A stretch of 32,761 nt of DNA from Nitrosotalea sp. (GTDB lineage: Archaea > Halobacteriota > Syntropharchaeia > Alkanophagales > Methanospirareceae). Under the pieces are notes generated by a model. That model saw only the letters and a program-made list of their open reading frames with translations, ran no database searches and was not told the DNA's origin. Made by a program: the position numbers and the translations under genes. Below, one piece after another: positions 16,649 through 25,801 of the stretch (the first letter of the stretch is position 1; each line of letters starts with the position of its first letter). The stretch is from positions 1 to 32,761 of the forward strand of contig DYFG01000002.1 in the NCBI GenBank assembly GCA_020725315.1, written 5' to 3'.

Positions 16649-17506
16649 ATGAAATCAGTGGAAACTCTCATTATATTTTTGAAAGGGCTATTCATGGGAA
16701 TAGCAGATATAATACCTGGTATTTCTGGTGGTACAATTGCACTGATTACTGGTATTTATGAAAGGTTGGTTCATGCGATAAGTAAAATAGATTTTAAATT
16801 TGTTACTTTTTTTCTGAAAGGCGATTTTGACGAAGCAAAGAAAAATATCAGTGAAATAGATTTTAAATTATTCATTCCGCTGATTTCAGGTATTGGTTTA
16901 GCGATTTTACTTATGTCTAACATGATATATTTTCTCTTGCAAAACTTAACTGCTATCACTTATGCTTTCTTCCTCGGTTTAATCTTTGCGTCTGCAGTTT
17001 TACTTTACAAAAAGGGAGAGGGCATATCCGTCAAAAATATTTTATTTTCATTCATTGGATTTATATTCGCCTTTTTATTTGTGGGATCTGGTGCACTACA
17101 ACTTGGGCATTCCTTGCCCATTATTTTTATTTCTGGCACCTTAGCTATATGTGCAATGATACTGCCAGGGATTTCTGGCGCATTCATATTGCTTTTCTTG
17201 AACCAGTATGAATATATGCTTTTTGTACTGAAGAATTTGCGGTTCTTAGAAATGTTCACATTTGGTTTCGGCGCTTTAATCGGTATTTTATGTTTCTCCA
17301 GAGTTTTAGATTACGCACTGAAAAAGCATGAAAACTTTATTATCTCTTTTCTTATTGGCTTGATGTTAGGTGCATCACGGCTTCCATATCAAAATATCGT
17401 GAACACGTTGGATTCGATTTTGCCTGTTTTGATTTCAGCTATGCTTGGTTTTTCCATTATTTTTATCTTGGAATATATAAAAAATTATAGAGTACAGAGA
17501 GATTGA
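16649..17506 (+). CDS. DUF368 membrane protein (PopT-like polyprenyl-phosphate transporter family)
   Basis: A 285-residue integral membrane protein with about eight hydrophobic segments. It carries the duplicated family motif: GIADIIPGISGGTIALITG near the N-terminus and MILPGISGAFILLFLNQYEY in the second half. Members of DUF368 have been linked to recycling undecaprenyl phosphate across the membrane; in an archaeon the substrate would be dolichyl phosphate (inference). The upstream 90 bases are AT-rich with a TATATG element about 20 bases before the start, so the leader is short. AT-richer than sepS, whose start lies only 10 bases after its stop; the two are probably co-transcribed. Confidence 0.88.
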   Translation: MKSVETLIIFLKGLFMGIADIIPGISGGTIALITGIYERLVHAISKIDFKFVTFFLKGDFDEAKKNISEIDFKLFIPLISGIGLAILLMSNMIYFLLQNLTAITYAFFLGLIFASAVLLYKKGEGISVKNILFSFIGFIFAFLFVGSGALQLGHSLPIIFISGTLAICAMILPGISGAFILLFLNQYEYMLFVLKNLRFLEMFTFGFGALIGILCFSRVLDYALKKHENFIISFLIGLMLGASRLPYQNIVNTLDSILPVLISAMLGFSIIFILEYIKNYRVQRD

Positions 17507-17515
17507 GAACGAGCA

Positions 17516-19117
17516 ATGAAATTTGACCCAAAGCAGATAAGAGAAGATACGAGCACGGATTTTGAAGCTGCATGGATAGAAGGTGTGAAATACGCACGTG
17601 AGCGGAGACTTAACAGAGGATATCCACGCTCATTGCGCACGGTGAGCTATGGAAAGCCTCACCCTGTCTTTGAAACGATACAAAAGTTGAGAGAGGCGTA
17701 TCTGCGGCTCGGCTTTGAAGAAGTTATGAATCCGGTAATGATAGAGGAGGAGGACGTGAAGAAGCAGTTTGGAAAAGAAGCACTTGCTGTCTTAGACCGC
17801 TGTTATTATCTCGCGGGATTGCCTCGTCCTGATATCGGCATCTCGGAGGACCGGGTGAGGATGATGAACTCGTACTTGGGTAAAGAATTATCGAACGAGG
17901 AAATAGAGGGGCTCAAGACTACATTGCACCGGTATAAAAAAGGCGAAATAGGGGGCGATGATCTGGTCTATGAGGTGGCATACAGTATACGTGTGGGGGA
18001 TATGAAAGTAACGAAAGTGCTCGATACGGTTTTCCCGGAGTTAAAAACCCTCTCTCCTCTCTCCTCCCGTGCTACATTACGAAGTCATATGACCTCTGGC
18101 TGGTTCTTAACACTTGCCGAAATCTGGAATAAAAAGCCATTACCAATAAAATTATTCTCAGTGGATAGATGTTTCCGGAGGGAGCAGCGTGAGGATGAAA
18201 TAAGGCTTCGTAATTATCATTCTGCATCATGCGTCGTATGTAACGAAGAAGTGAGCATAGACGATGGTAAAGAGATCGCAACAGGGCTGCTTTCTCAATT
18301 TGGCTTTGATAAGATAAAATTCAGAAAGGACGAGAAACGCTCGAAATATTACATGCCTGAGACTCAAACAGAGGTTTTTTGCTATCACTCTCGAATTGGC
18401 TGGGTGGAATTAGCGACGTTTGGTATTTATTCCCCCACTGCATTGGCGCGCTATGACATTCCGTATCCCGTGGTGAACCTGGGGTTGGGTGTAGAGCGAT
18501 TAGCAATGATAGTGTACGAGCAGAACGATGCGAGAGCATTAGCATTGCCACAATTTTACGCACCATGGAAGTTGAGCGATATGGAACTAGCTGAGCTGAT
18601 AAGCATTGAAAAGACACCAAGCACGCTGGAAGGTGAGAATATAGTTAAAAGCATAGTACAAGTGTGCGAAGATAAGGGGAATGAGAAATCACCGTGCGAG
18701 TTCCTTGCCTATGGCGGTGCCCTTTTCGGGAAAGAGATAGAAGTATGGGTAATTGAGCAAGAGGAAAACACCCTTTTATGTGGTCCCGCGTATCTGAATG
18801 AGATAGTTGTATTCGAAGGATCTATAGTTGGCATACCGAGGAAGGAGGAATGGGAAAAGGTGTTTGATGAGGGGGTGCCCACAAACATACGGTTTGTAGA
18901 TGCATTTGCCGCATTTGCCGCTTATAAGATAGAGGAAGCAGCTAAAAGTGAAGGAATCGAGAGGGAAGACGTGGAAGTAAAAGTAAAGATCGTTAGAAGC
19001 GGCGCGGATATAAATATAAAGATAGATGACGTGGCGATGCGGTATATCACCGCGATGAAGAAGAAGATAGATATGCGGGGTCCTGTTTTCATTACCGTGG
19101 TTGGTAAAAAGGTCTGA
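17516..19117 (+). CDS. sepS: O-phosphoserine--tRNA(Cys) ligase (SepRS)
   Basis: A 533-residue class II aminoacyl-tRNA synthetase that charges tRNA(Cys) with O-phosphoserine. A second enzyme, SepCysS, then converts this to Cys-tRNA. The N-terminus is typical (FDPKQIREDTSTDFEAAW). The substrate signature is SRATLRSHMTSGWFLTL, class II motif 2 is CFRREQREDEIRLRNYHS and motif 3 is GLGVERLAMIVY. The C-terminal part resembles tRNA-binding regions (FVDAFAAFAAYKIEEAAKSEG). Length is normal. SepRS is essentially confined to methanogens, Archaeoglobus and close relatives including ANME lineages, so it is a strong taxonomic marker. SepCysS is not in the window. Its phosphoserine substrate derives from the serine pathway that SerA starts. 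Confidence 0.96.
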   Translation: MKFDPKQIREDTSTDFEAAWIEGVKYARERRLNRGYPRSLRTVSYGKPHPVFETIQKLREAYLRLGFEEVMNPVMIEEEDVKKQFGKEALAVLDRCYYLAGLPRPDIGISEDRVRMMNSYLGKELSNEEIEGLKTTLHRYKKGEIGGDDLVYEVAYSIRVGDMKVTKVLDTVFPELKTLSPLSSRATLRSHMTSGWFLTLAEIWNKKPLPIKLFSVDRCFRREQREDEIRLRNYHSASCVVCNEEVSIDDGKEIATGLLSQFGFDKIKFRKDEKRSKYYMPETQTEVFCYHSRIGWVELATFGIYSPTALARYDIPYPVVNLGLGVERLAMIVYEQNDARALALPQFYAPWKLSDMELAELISIEKTPSTLEGENIVKSIVQVCEDKGNEKSPCEFLAYGGALFGKEIEVWVIEQEENTLLCGPAYLNEIVVFEGSIVGIPRKEEWEKVFDEGVPTNIRFVDAFAAFAAYKIEEAAKSEGIEREDVEVKVKIVRSGADINIKIDDVAMRYITAMKKKIDMRGPVFITVVGKKV

Positions 19118-19208
19118 AGGACGATGATGAAGAACTATAAGAGCTTCTTGAATTCCTCTAGGAAAGCCAGACTGGAAAAGTCACCTGCTGAAGTTGCCTT
19201 GTTTTAAT

Positions 19209-22200
19209 TCAACCAAAAATCCTCTCTACTTTATCTTTGTTTTTCTCATATTTTTCACTTCGTATACATTCTTTTTTAATTTCCTCAGGCGATGGTATTT
19301 TCATATTCAACCCTCTAAAAGTTTCTTCAAATTCGTTTAAAAGCAATATTAGTTCTTCTTTAGAATTAATATTGCATTCAAAAATAACTTTCTTAAACCA
19401 AGAAATGATAGACCTATTAATCTTAGCGATAAATTCTTCTTTATTATCTACTTCGGATAGGGCTGTTTTAAATATAGAAGCGGTGTTCGCAAATATTGAT
19501 TTTTTTAGAGTTTTTAAGCCTATATAAAGGCTCGCATATATTTTATTGTGCCATGCAGAAGAGTACTTTCGATCAAAATCCAAAGCTTTATCACAACTCT
19601 CCTTAGCTCCTTCACATTCTCCCATTTCATTAAGAACATACCCTTTGTTATCCCATATCGAAGCAACGTATCTCGGATTAGATTTATCAAGACCAGACTC
19701 TAAAGCCAAATCCCAAGCTTTATCTAAACACTCTAAACTCTTTTTATACTCTCCTATTTTACCAAGAGCTTGACCTTTGTTATTCCAAGGTTTAACAAAT
19801 TTTGGATTGATCTTTATAGATTGATCAAAACATTCTATTGCCTCAGGGTATCTCTGTAGCATGATAAGCGAATATCCCTTATTGTCCCATGTAACTTCGT
19901 TATCGGGTTCTAATTCTAAAGCCCTATCATAGCATTTTACCGCTTTTTCTTCGTTCTCCTTCCCTCCTAAGCTATGAAGTGCGTACCCTTTGTTATACCA
20001 CGCAGGAGCATAATCTGAATATAATTCTATACTTTTATCATACCATCCTATTGCCTCCTTTATTGCTTCCTGGCTTTTCGCTAATTTAAAGAGATATAAG
20101 CCTTTATTGTGACATGCAAAAGCATTTTCTAGATTTAATTTTAAAGCTTCGTCGGCGCATTCTAATGCCTTATCATATTTCCCTAAATTACCCAAACTCT
20201 GTCCTTTGTTAATCCACACAAAAATGTTTTTCGGCTCTAACTTCAAAATTTTATCAGCATATTCTACCGCCTTCTTATATAAAGTCTTATCATATTTTCC
20301 TAACTTTGTAAAAGCATATTCTTTATCGTATAACGTATCTAATCTCTCAGGTTTTGATTCGATGGATAGTAAATCAACCAACGATGCATCTAAAATGTCA
20401 TTTAATGACAGCGTTGATATCTTTCTTTCCCCTGCCAATATCAATTCAATTCGCTTTTTAAGTAACTCAACTCTTGTTTGCGAGTCCGTTAGATTATTAT
20501 TTCTTGACATTTCTAAAGCCTTCTCACATTCTTCTAATGCATCTTTTAGAAATTCTGTTTTTTTCTCTTCAGGAATAGCGAGCAATCTTAAGTCTGTTAA
20601 GCTATTTGCTGTTGCTATTAGGGAGTCAACAACTTTCTGTGGATCACTCTCTCTATATACTTCTATGCATAAGTTAGCTCCTTCTTTGAACCAATTTGCA
20701 GCTGATATAGCATCTTCTCTTTCTTCATGTATCTTTCCAATTCCAATTTTTGAGAGATGGCTATATTTTCTTTTATTTTTTTCTTCTTCTATCTTTAAAT
20801 TTTTCTCAAAAGCCTCATGTGCTTTGTCAAGCCTTCCATCATAAAAATACTCCCATCCCAAATTATACCAAGAATCCAAATTATCTCGATTGAAAAATAC
20901 TGAGAACTCAAAACATATTACTGCTATCCTGTGTGGTATTTGTCCAATAAAATCATCAGCGATAGTTTTAGCTGCCTTGCCCCACCTTCCAGACAATATC
21001 CATCTATTTTCTTTCTCCTTCTTCATATCACCAGTTAGTAAGTGATAAGTAAAACCTCTAGTATTGATCGCTGCAGAAAAAATTCTATGAAAAACCTCTA
21101 AAATTTCTTTCTTACCTTTTAGTTTTTCTGCACTATCTTCATGATATTTTGCTGTACACTCTTTCTTCTCTTTCATTTCGTCAAAGGAAATATCAGTTAA
21201 TTCTTTCAAAGCTTGCTCTGCTATTCTATTGTTATCAATATCATAGGATTGATAGAGAGCGCTAATTTTTAAATTGTTGAGATCATTAGCATCCCAGCCA
21301 ATCAATCTTGGATCAATGTTGTCCAGCAATTCTTTAATTTTATACCACTTTTTCGATAGCTTTTCTCTTCCTTCTCCTTTAATGGCAGAATCCGTTATTT
21401 CAAAAATATGTTCTAATATTGGTATAACGAAACTTTTACTAACAAACCATTTGTTATATTCAAATAGCCATTTTCTATCATCTTCTACTTCAGACCTCCC
21501 AAGAGATGATCTTTTTTCTATTGCTTTCTCCAAATCGCTTATGGCTTCTTCTAGCCGACCAAGTCGTGCATTTGCACGTGCTCTTTTACTTAAAATTCCG
21601 CCAATTTCGTAGTTGTACAAATCTCTGCTTTCTTGTATTAGTTGTTGTGGTTGTAACTTTTCACTTATTTCTATTACTCTTCCGTACGCCTTTATTGCGT
21701 TATCAAAAACTTTTATAGCTTTCCGATACTTTTCTTGCTCTAACAAAATTTTTCCTTCCTTTTCTAAAGTGTTAGCCAAATCGATCCAGTTTCTATATTC
21801 ACCAGCATAACATTCGATTGCTTTTATTGCTGCTTTCTCTTGTAGTTTAATATATCCAAGTTCAATATCGACTGGTAATGCAGGTTTTTTGCAATAATCT
21901 TCCACTTTGTCTATCAAACTTCCATAACCTCTGGAAGTGTTCTGTATATTTGCCGATTCTATATACCAATTCAATGCTTCATCATCTTCATTCTTTTTCT
22001 TGTGGAAATCTCCAAGCATCCAGCAAGACCAATAATCTTTGCGATCTAAGTTTATTGTCTCTTTATAGAACTCAATGACTGAATCACAATCTTCAGCAGA
22101 TACTTCATTAAAAGCTCTTTTCCATAAAAGCGAAAAAGTTTTTAGAAGGAATTGCGAAGGTATCCCAAAATCTAAAATTTCAGGGCGTGATTTAAGAGTA

Positions 22201-24155
22201 CTTGTTAAAAAGTCTGTTTCCAATCTTAATATTTTTAATTTTGTTTGAATCTTTAGTCCCTTCGCCTCTATACCCCATGTTTTTGCCATATCTCCTACAA
22301 TGTGCCAAGTGTCTATCTCTTTATGTGAGAGCGAGCCATTCTTCAAGTCTTCCTGAAGTTTAAAAATAAAGCGAACAATCCAGTTAGATAATCTCCCGGT
22401 ATCTACAATTTCCACAAAATCACTGATTAACTGATTGAGTTCTTCAGGACGTTTTTGACTTTTTTTATCTAATAAATATTCTTCTATGGCTTCTTTCCAA
22501 TCTGCTCTTAAACGAAATTCGTCTACATTTTCGAACTTGGTGGATATGCAGTAAAATTTCAATAGATTTTCGACTCTCGTAAAAATTTCGTCAGGCAATA
22601 AATTTTTTGGTTTATTTTCTAATAAGTTTTTATCTAATTCATTAATACCCCACGCTACGAATTTATTAATAAACTCTTTAGTTATAGAATAATTTTGATG
22701 GGTTAAGAGTAAAAATAATGCGGGGAGAACTTTATCACCTGCTATATAATAATCCCGTTTAATGGTATTCCAAATAACCTCAGTTGTGCCAGGACCGTTT
22801 GGATATTCTTCAAGGATCTTTTTTGAGAATGCTTCCTCACGATGAGCTATGTCTTCAATTATAAATGCCATGTAACCAACATTCCCCTTGCTTTTCTCAA
22901 CTGTAATTTTTACACATTCATTAAATTCTGCACTATCGAAAGAAAAATCGCATTTGATTTTATAATAATCAAGGTATCTCATAAGAGTAGACCTTACAAG
23001 CTCTACCTTCTCAGAAGAAGATTCGGGTTTTAATAATGGCCACTCTCCTATGTACCAACTAATCCATTTATCTACCTTCCATTTCTCTTGATCGCTAAAT
23101 TCTTTTTTAAAAGTTTGACAGTGATCGTCTCGTAGAGTAGCAATTAATCTATAACCATTCTTAAATACACTCTCAAATAGTATCATACATTTCTCTATGT
23201 AGTTCTTATCACTCTCCGCTCGACGTAAACCATCTATTACCAATAAGATCTTATCTGGTCCATATTCTCTAAGTTTCAATTTACTATCAATTTGGTCCAG
23301 AACTTCTTTAAATTCCTCTGCTGTTAGAGAAGGATTTATGAAAAAAATTGTTTTCCAATCGCTGGTCTTCCTTTTAAAACATTCATCTATAAGAGATAGC
23401 AAAAACGTGGTCTTACCAACTTTTGGTTCGCCAGTGATTAATAATTTTTTATAATGATGTAATTTATCAACTACACTTTTTATATCTTCTTCAACTTTTG
23501 ATCTCTCTCCAAAATAGAACAAATTCTCTTTCTTCTTTTCAAATTCTCCTTCTTCAAATGGATACTCTATAAAGTACCCATTTGTTGTTATCTTATAGAA
23601 TTCGTCAGAAGTAGTAACCTCTTCAAACAAGTTTGATTCCTTAACTAATAGGATTCTCTCAAATTTTTCAACCTTTGGTTGCAAATCCAATACATACCAG
23701 TCTTTTGGAAAACACTCTTCAATTTCTTCAAATTTTTTAAAAGTAAATATGAATCTCGCATTTCTTAGGTGCTGACTATTCTCAATAATTTTGTTAACTA
23801 ACTTACGTATTTCCTCAATGTTGTTATGACAGTTTTCAATGATATAGTATTGTTTCTCGTTTTTATACCTTTCAAGATTTTTTATAATATACTCAAATGC
23901 ACTCCCATACTTAAACTTTTCATCTGCTCTTGCGAACAATATATGTTCTGTTTCTTCTTCAAGAAGAGTACCTATTCCCTTCCATAGCCCTTCCCTTTCC
24001 CTTTCTTCTCCTACAATAATACAATTTTTCCCTTCATCAAAATTCTTTAATACTTTTTTATAAATATCTAGATTAAGGGTAACCTTTTCTTTTATATCAT
24101 TCAGCTCGGTTTTAGAAATGCTACTCCAGTGGCTAAAGACGCCCTTCATTTTCAT
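19209..24155 (-). CDS. Giant STAND-like NTPase with TPR sensor repeats
   Basis: A 1648-residue, AT-rich protein. Residues about 44-140 look like a degenerate NTPase: IIVGEERERE in place of a P-loop, then YYIIEN as a Walker B-like strand. Residues about 235-345 are an intact NTPase: Walker A LLITGEPKVGKTTFLL, Walker B ILLVIDG, then RLIATLRDD as sensor strand. A helical region to about residue 620 could be the winged-helix/ARM part of STAND proteins. From about 690 the protein is helical repeats. At about 1330-1560 come seven clear TPR units with the WxNKGxxL...AIxCxDKAL pattern. STAND proteins use such repeats to recognise a ligand and then oligomerise. No nuclease, TIR or protease effector is visible in the polypeptide. 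The start ATG is 20 bases after a small membrane-protein gene, its probable partner. Confidence 0.85.
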   Translation of the reverse strand: MKMKGVFSHWSSISKTELNDIKEKVTLNLDIYKKVLKNFDEGKNCIIVGEEREREGLWKGIGTLLEEETEHILFARADEKFKYGSAFEYIIKNLERYKNEKQYYIIENCHNNIEEIRKLVNKIIENSQHLRNARFIFTFKKFEEIEECFPKDWYVLDLQPKVEKFERILLVKESNLFEEVTTSDEFYKITTNGYFIEYPFEEGEFEKKKENLFYFGERSKVEEDIKSVVDKLHHYKKLLITGEPKVGKTTFLLSLIDECFKRKTSDWKTIFFINPSLTAEEFKEVLDQIDSKLKLREYGPDKILLVIDGLRRAESDKNYIEKCMILFESVFKNGYRLIATLRDDHCQTFKKEFSDQEKWKVDKWISWYIGEWPLLKPESSSEKVELVRSTLMRYLDYYKIKCDFSFDSAEFNECVKITVEKSKGNVGYMAFIIEDIAHREEAFSKKILEEYPNGPGTTEVIWNTIKRDYYIAGDKVLPALFLLLTHQNYSITKEFINKFVAWGINELDKNLLENKPKNLLPDEIFTRVENLLKFYCISTKFENVDEFRLRADWKEAIEEYLLDKKSQKRPEELNQLISDFVEIVDTGRLSNWIVRFIFKLQEDLKNGSLSHKEIDTWHIVGDMAKTWGIEAKGLKIQTKLKILRLETDFLTSTLKSRPEILDFGIPSQFLLKTFSLLWKRAFNEVSAEDCDSVIEFYKETINLDRKDYWSCWMLGDFHKKKNEDDEALNWYIESANIQNTSRGYGSLIDKVEDYCKKPALPVDIELGYIKLQEKAAIKAIECYAGEYRNWIDLANTLEKEGKILLEQEKYRKAIKVFDNAIKAYGRVIEISEKLQPQQLIQESRDLYNYEIGGILSKRARANARLGRLEEAISDLEKAIEKRSSLGRSEVEDDRKWLFEYNKWFVSKSFVIPILEHIFEITDSAIKGEGREKLSKKWYKIKELLDNIDPRLIGWDANDLNNLKISALYQSYDIDNNRIAEQALKELTDISFDEMKEKKECTAKYHEDSAEKLKGKKEILEVFHRIFSAAINTRGFTYHLLTGDMKKEKENRWILSGRWGKAAKTIADDFIGQIPHRIAVICFEFSVFFNRDNLDSWYNLGWEYFYDGRLDKAHEAFEKNLKIEEEKNKRKYSHLSKIGIGKIHEEREDAISAANWFKEGANLCIEVYRESDPQKVVDSLIATANSLTDLRLLAIPEEKKTEFLKDALEECEKALEMSRNNNLTDSQTRVELLKKRIELILAGERKISTLSLNDILDASLVDLLSIESKPERLDTLYDKEYAFTKLGKYDKTLYKKAVEYADKILKLEPKNIFVWINKGQSLGNLGKYDKALECADEALKLNLENAFACHNKGLYLFKLAKSQEAIKEAIGWYDKSIELYSDYAPAWYNKGYALHSLGGKENEEKAVKCYDRALELEPDNEVTWDNKGYSLIMLQRYPEAIECFDQSIKINPKFVKPWNNKGQALGKIGEYKKSLECLDKAWDLALESGLDKSNPRYVASIWDNKGYVLNEMGECEGAKESCDKALDFDRKYSSAWHNKIYASLYIGLKTLKKSIFANTASIFKTALSEVDNKEEFIAKINRSIISWFKKVIFECNINSKEELILLLNEFEETFRGLNMKIPSPEEIKKECIRSEKYEKNKDKVERIFG

Positions 24156-24175
24156 CCACTATTTCTTCTAAGAGC

Positions 24176-24577
24176 TTAGTTTAATACTATTATTATGCCA
24201 ATGCCAATACTTACCAAACCACCAATAAACAGCGGCCAAAGAATCTTTCGTTGCTCATGAAGTTCTCCATGTAAATTATATTTTCTGGTAGCTTTATCCT
24301 CTCCTATAACCTCCGTATGTAAAAGCTCTAAAATAATGCTTATAACACAAAAACACACCGAAGATAGAAATATTAAAAAAATAGCTAATTTTACAAGTCT
24401 CATGGTAACATTTGCCCCTTCCGGAGCAAAAACCAGACCAGTCAATAAATTTGTCGCTGCACCGATCAAAGCCCCTGAAACTATCGCATAGAAAGAAGGA
24501 GGGAGTGAAAAAAGCCACTCTTCCATTTTGTCTAACTTATCTAACGCATAATGTATTTTGATCATCACTTCGCTCAT
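24176..24577 (-). CDS. Small three-helix membrane protein, partner of the STAND-TPR protein
   Basis: A 133-residue protein with three hydrophobic segments (about residues 27-51, 60-86 and 111-132). A short charged loop (GEDKATRKYNLHGELHEQRK) lies between the second and third, and a soluble N-terminal helix (MIKIHYALDKLDKMEEWL) precedes the first. I recognise no family. It is the first gene of a two-gene operon, 20 bases before the giant NTPase, with the same AT-rich composition. In several antiphage systems a small membrane protein is the effector triggered by a soluble sensor; that role here is only inference. ATG 24577 is used; ATG 24565 is an alternative. Confidence 0.75.
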   Translation of the reverse strand: MSEVMIKIHYALDKLDKMEEWLFSLPPSFYAIVSGALIGAATNLLTGLVFAPEGANVTMRLVKLAIFLIFLSSVCFCVISIILELLHTEVIGEDKATRKYNLHGELHEQRKILWPLFIGGLVSIGIGIIIVLN

Positions 24578-24600
24578 ATGAATTATATAAAATGCTGAAA

Positions 24601-24620
24601 GTTTTATTATAGTATATATG
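24601..24620 (-). promoter_or_regulatory. Probable promoter of the membrane protein/STAND cassette
   Basis: On the minus strand CATATATACTATAATAAAAC lies about 25-45 bases upstream of the 24577 ATG, suitable for a TATA box. A second AT-run TTTTATATAATTC is too close to the ATG to drive this start. Confidence 0.4.
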
Positions 24621-24668
24621 CCTTCATCTTAGGTAAAAGATGTGTTTAAGTAAGGGATAGAACCTCTA

Positions 24669-24815
24669 ATGGATGGGGAAATAGGAAATAAGAGATTAAA
24701 AGCGGTTTTGAATACTGGTTCACGCAGATCATATATCAGAGAGAGCATGTCAAAGATTTTCCGGTAGTGCCTGTTCAGCCGTTTCGTGTAAAAGAAGGGA
24801 AGTTCATAAAAACAA
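24669..24815 (+). pseudogene. Aspartyl-protease-like remnant
   Basis: Frame one from ATG 24669 reads MDGEIGNKRLKAVLNTGSRR then SYIRESMSKIFR and stops at 24765-24767. An overlapping frame continues VPVQPFRVKEGKFI. The pattern K-A-V-L-x-T-G-S-x-x-S-Y-I matches the active-site loop of retropepsin-like (clan AA) proteases, where x is the catalytic aspartate. Here it is asparagine. With a stop, a frameshift and a lost catalytic residue this would be a dead fragment. It sits between the STAND cassette and rimI. The assignment rests on one short motif. Confidence 0.35.
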
Positions 24816-24818
24816 TTT

Positions 24819-25286
24819 CTACAAGACCTTTCTCATCACGATCGCTCCTTCCCCATCCTTGTAATAGAACGGAATAAACCCAATATCCATGAATCCCATA
24901 CTTCGGTATAAGCTCTGTGCTATATAGTTACTTACCCGTACCTCCAGCCGCACGTACCCTATTCTTCGTTTTCTCAGTGTGTAAAAAGCCGTTTTTAACA
25001 ACGCCCTCCCCATGCCTCTTCCTTTATATCGTGAATCAACCGCAAGTGCAAATACGCGCCCTTCTCCCTCCGGCGTTAATACCAGAACTACGAACCCTAT
25101 CACCTCATCATCTTTCTCCGCAACTAAGAACCCCGCCCGCCATTCCTCGTACAATTCAAGATACAACCCTGCATCGCCATCCAAGAATGATTCCTCCTCT
25201 ATTTCCATCACCCTTCTGATATCATGCCTTTCAAAATTCCTTATTTTTATCGTCAATCCTTTTGCCGTTCTCACTATAAGTTCCAT
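24819..25286 (-). CDS. rimI: RimI-like GNAT N-acetyltransferase
   Basis: A 155-residue GNAT-fold enzyme. The acetyl-CoA pyrophosphate-binding signature is RYKGRGMGRALL (about residues 86-97), preceded by strand RVFALAVDS and followed by VRLEVRVSNYIAQSLYRSMGF, the hallmark of RimI/Ard1-type N-terminal protein acetyltransferases. Archaeal members acetylate protein N-termini broadly, not only ribosomal S18. The first 14 residues precede the usual IRNFERHDI start, so a later start is possible, though no methionine supports it. It follows the chorismate mutase gene by 6 bases, so they form an operon. Confidence 0.85.
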   Translation of the reverse strand: MELIVRTAKGLTIKIRNFERHDIRRVMEIEEESFLDGDAGLYLELYEEWRAGFLVAEKDDEVIGFVVLVLTPEGEGRVFALAVDSRYKGRGMGRALLKTAFYTLRKRRIGYVRLEVRVSNYIAQSLYRSMGFMDIGFIPFYYKDGEGAIVMRKVL

Positions 25287-25292
25287 CTTTTA

Positions 25293-25592
25293 CTACTGCT
25301 CTTCCATCTCGTTTTTTACCGTGTATTCGAGTATGAGCTCAGCGATCTTACTCATCATCTCCTCACTCAAATCATATCCGCTGCTTCCTCTGTTCCTTCT
25401 TGCCCGCTCACGCCACTTCTCGATCACCTCGCTCTGGCGTTGCCGGTCAATGATAGGTTTTTTCATTCGCACTTTCTCAGCCTTCGTCTCTTTTGCATAC
25501 TGCATCCTTTGTGAAAGTAAATCTGCAATGGCATCGTCTATTTCATCTATCCTCTTCCGTATCTCTTCCAATTTGTTTTCGTTCGGTAACAT
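25293..25592 (-). CDS. Chorismate mutase (AroQ type)
   Basis: A 99-residue all-helical protein matching monofunctional AroQ chorismate mutases, which turn chorismate into prephenate for phenylalanine and tyrosine synthesis. It has LEEIRKRIDEIDDAIADLLSQRM at the N-terminus. The catalytic-helix pattern follows, with KETKAEK and the D-R-x-R-x-x-E-V signature (DRQRQSEVIEKW). Length is typical. First gene of the pair with rimI; divergent from the MgtE-type transporter. Other aromatic genes are not in the window. Confidence 0.88.
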   Translation of the reverse strand: MLPNENKLEEIRKRIDEIDDAIADLLSQRMQYAKETKAEKVRMKKPIIDRQRQSEVIEKWRERARRNRGSSGYDLSEEMMSKIAELILEYTVKNEMEEQ

Positions 25593-25801
25593 TTTTATTA
25601 TTTATAGTATAAAGAATGAGGTAGAGTAAGAAAAGAGCATGATGTCCAAGCAAGGAAGAGATAACGAAAGCGAAGCTGAGCACGAGCCTCCGGATAGCTT
25701 CAGCTTGGGCGTGAGAAGAATAAAAGGCTTACGTAACAGCATGGATAAAGGAGGTGCCTTCTGGTATAAGAAGGCAGGCAGAGGTAGAGCTAGGGGGCGG
25801 T
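25593..25801 (+). other. Intergenic region between chorismate mutase and the MgtE-type gene
   Basis: About 210 bases. TTATTTATAGTATAAAG (near 25597-25613) could serve as TATA for either side. Complementary arms AAGCTGA (25674-25680) and TCAGCTT (25700-25706) can pair. A plus-strand frame opens at 25639 but runs about 100 bases into the transporter gene and has unconvincing composition after its first 40 residues. A perfect AAAGGAGGTG at 25747-25756 is not followed by a sensibly spaced start codon. I see no supported gene here. Confidence 0.4.

Noticed and set aside
19118..19208. Short frame (about 27 residues, MMKNYKSFLNSSRKARLEKS...) between sepS and the STAND gene
   Set aside because: No ribosome site, no recognisable similarity; possibly a scrap of another gene, but there is not enough to support it.
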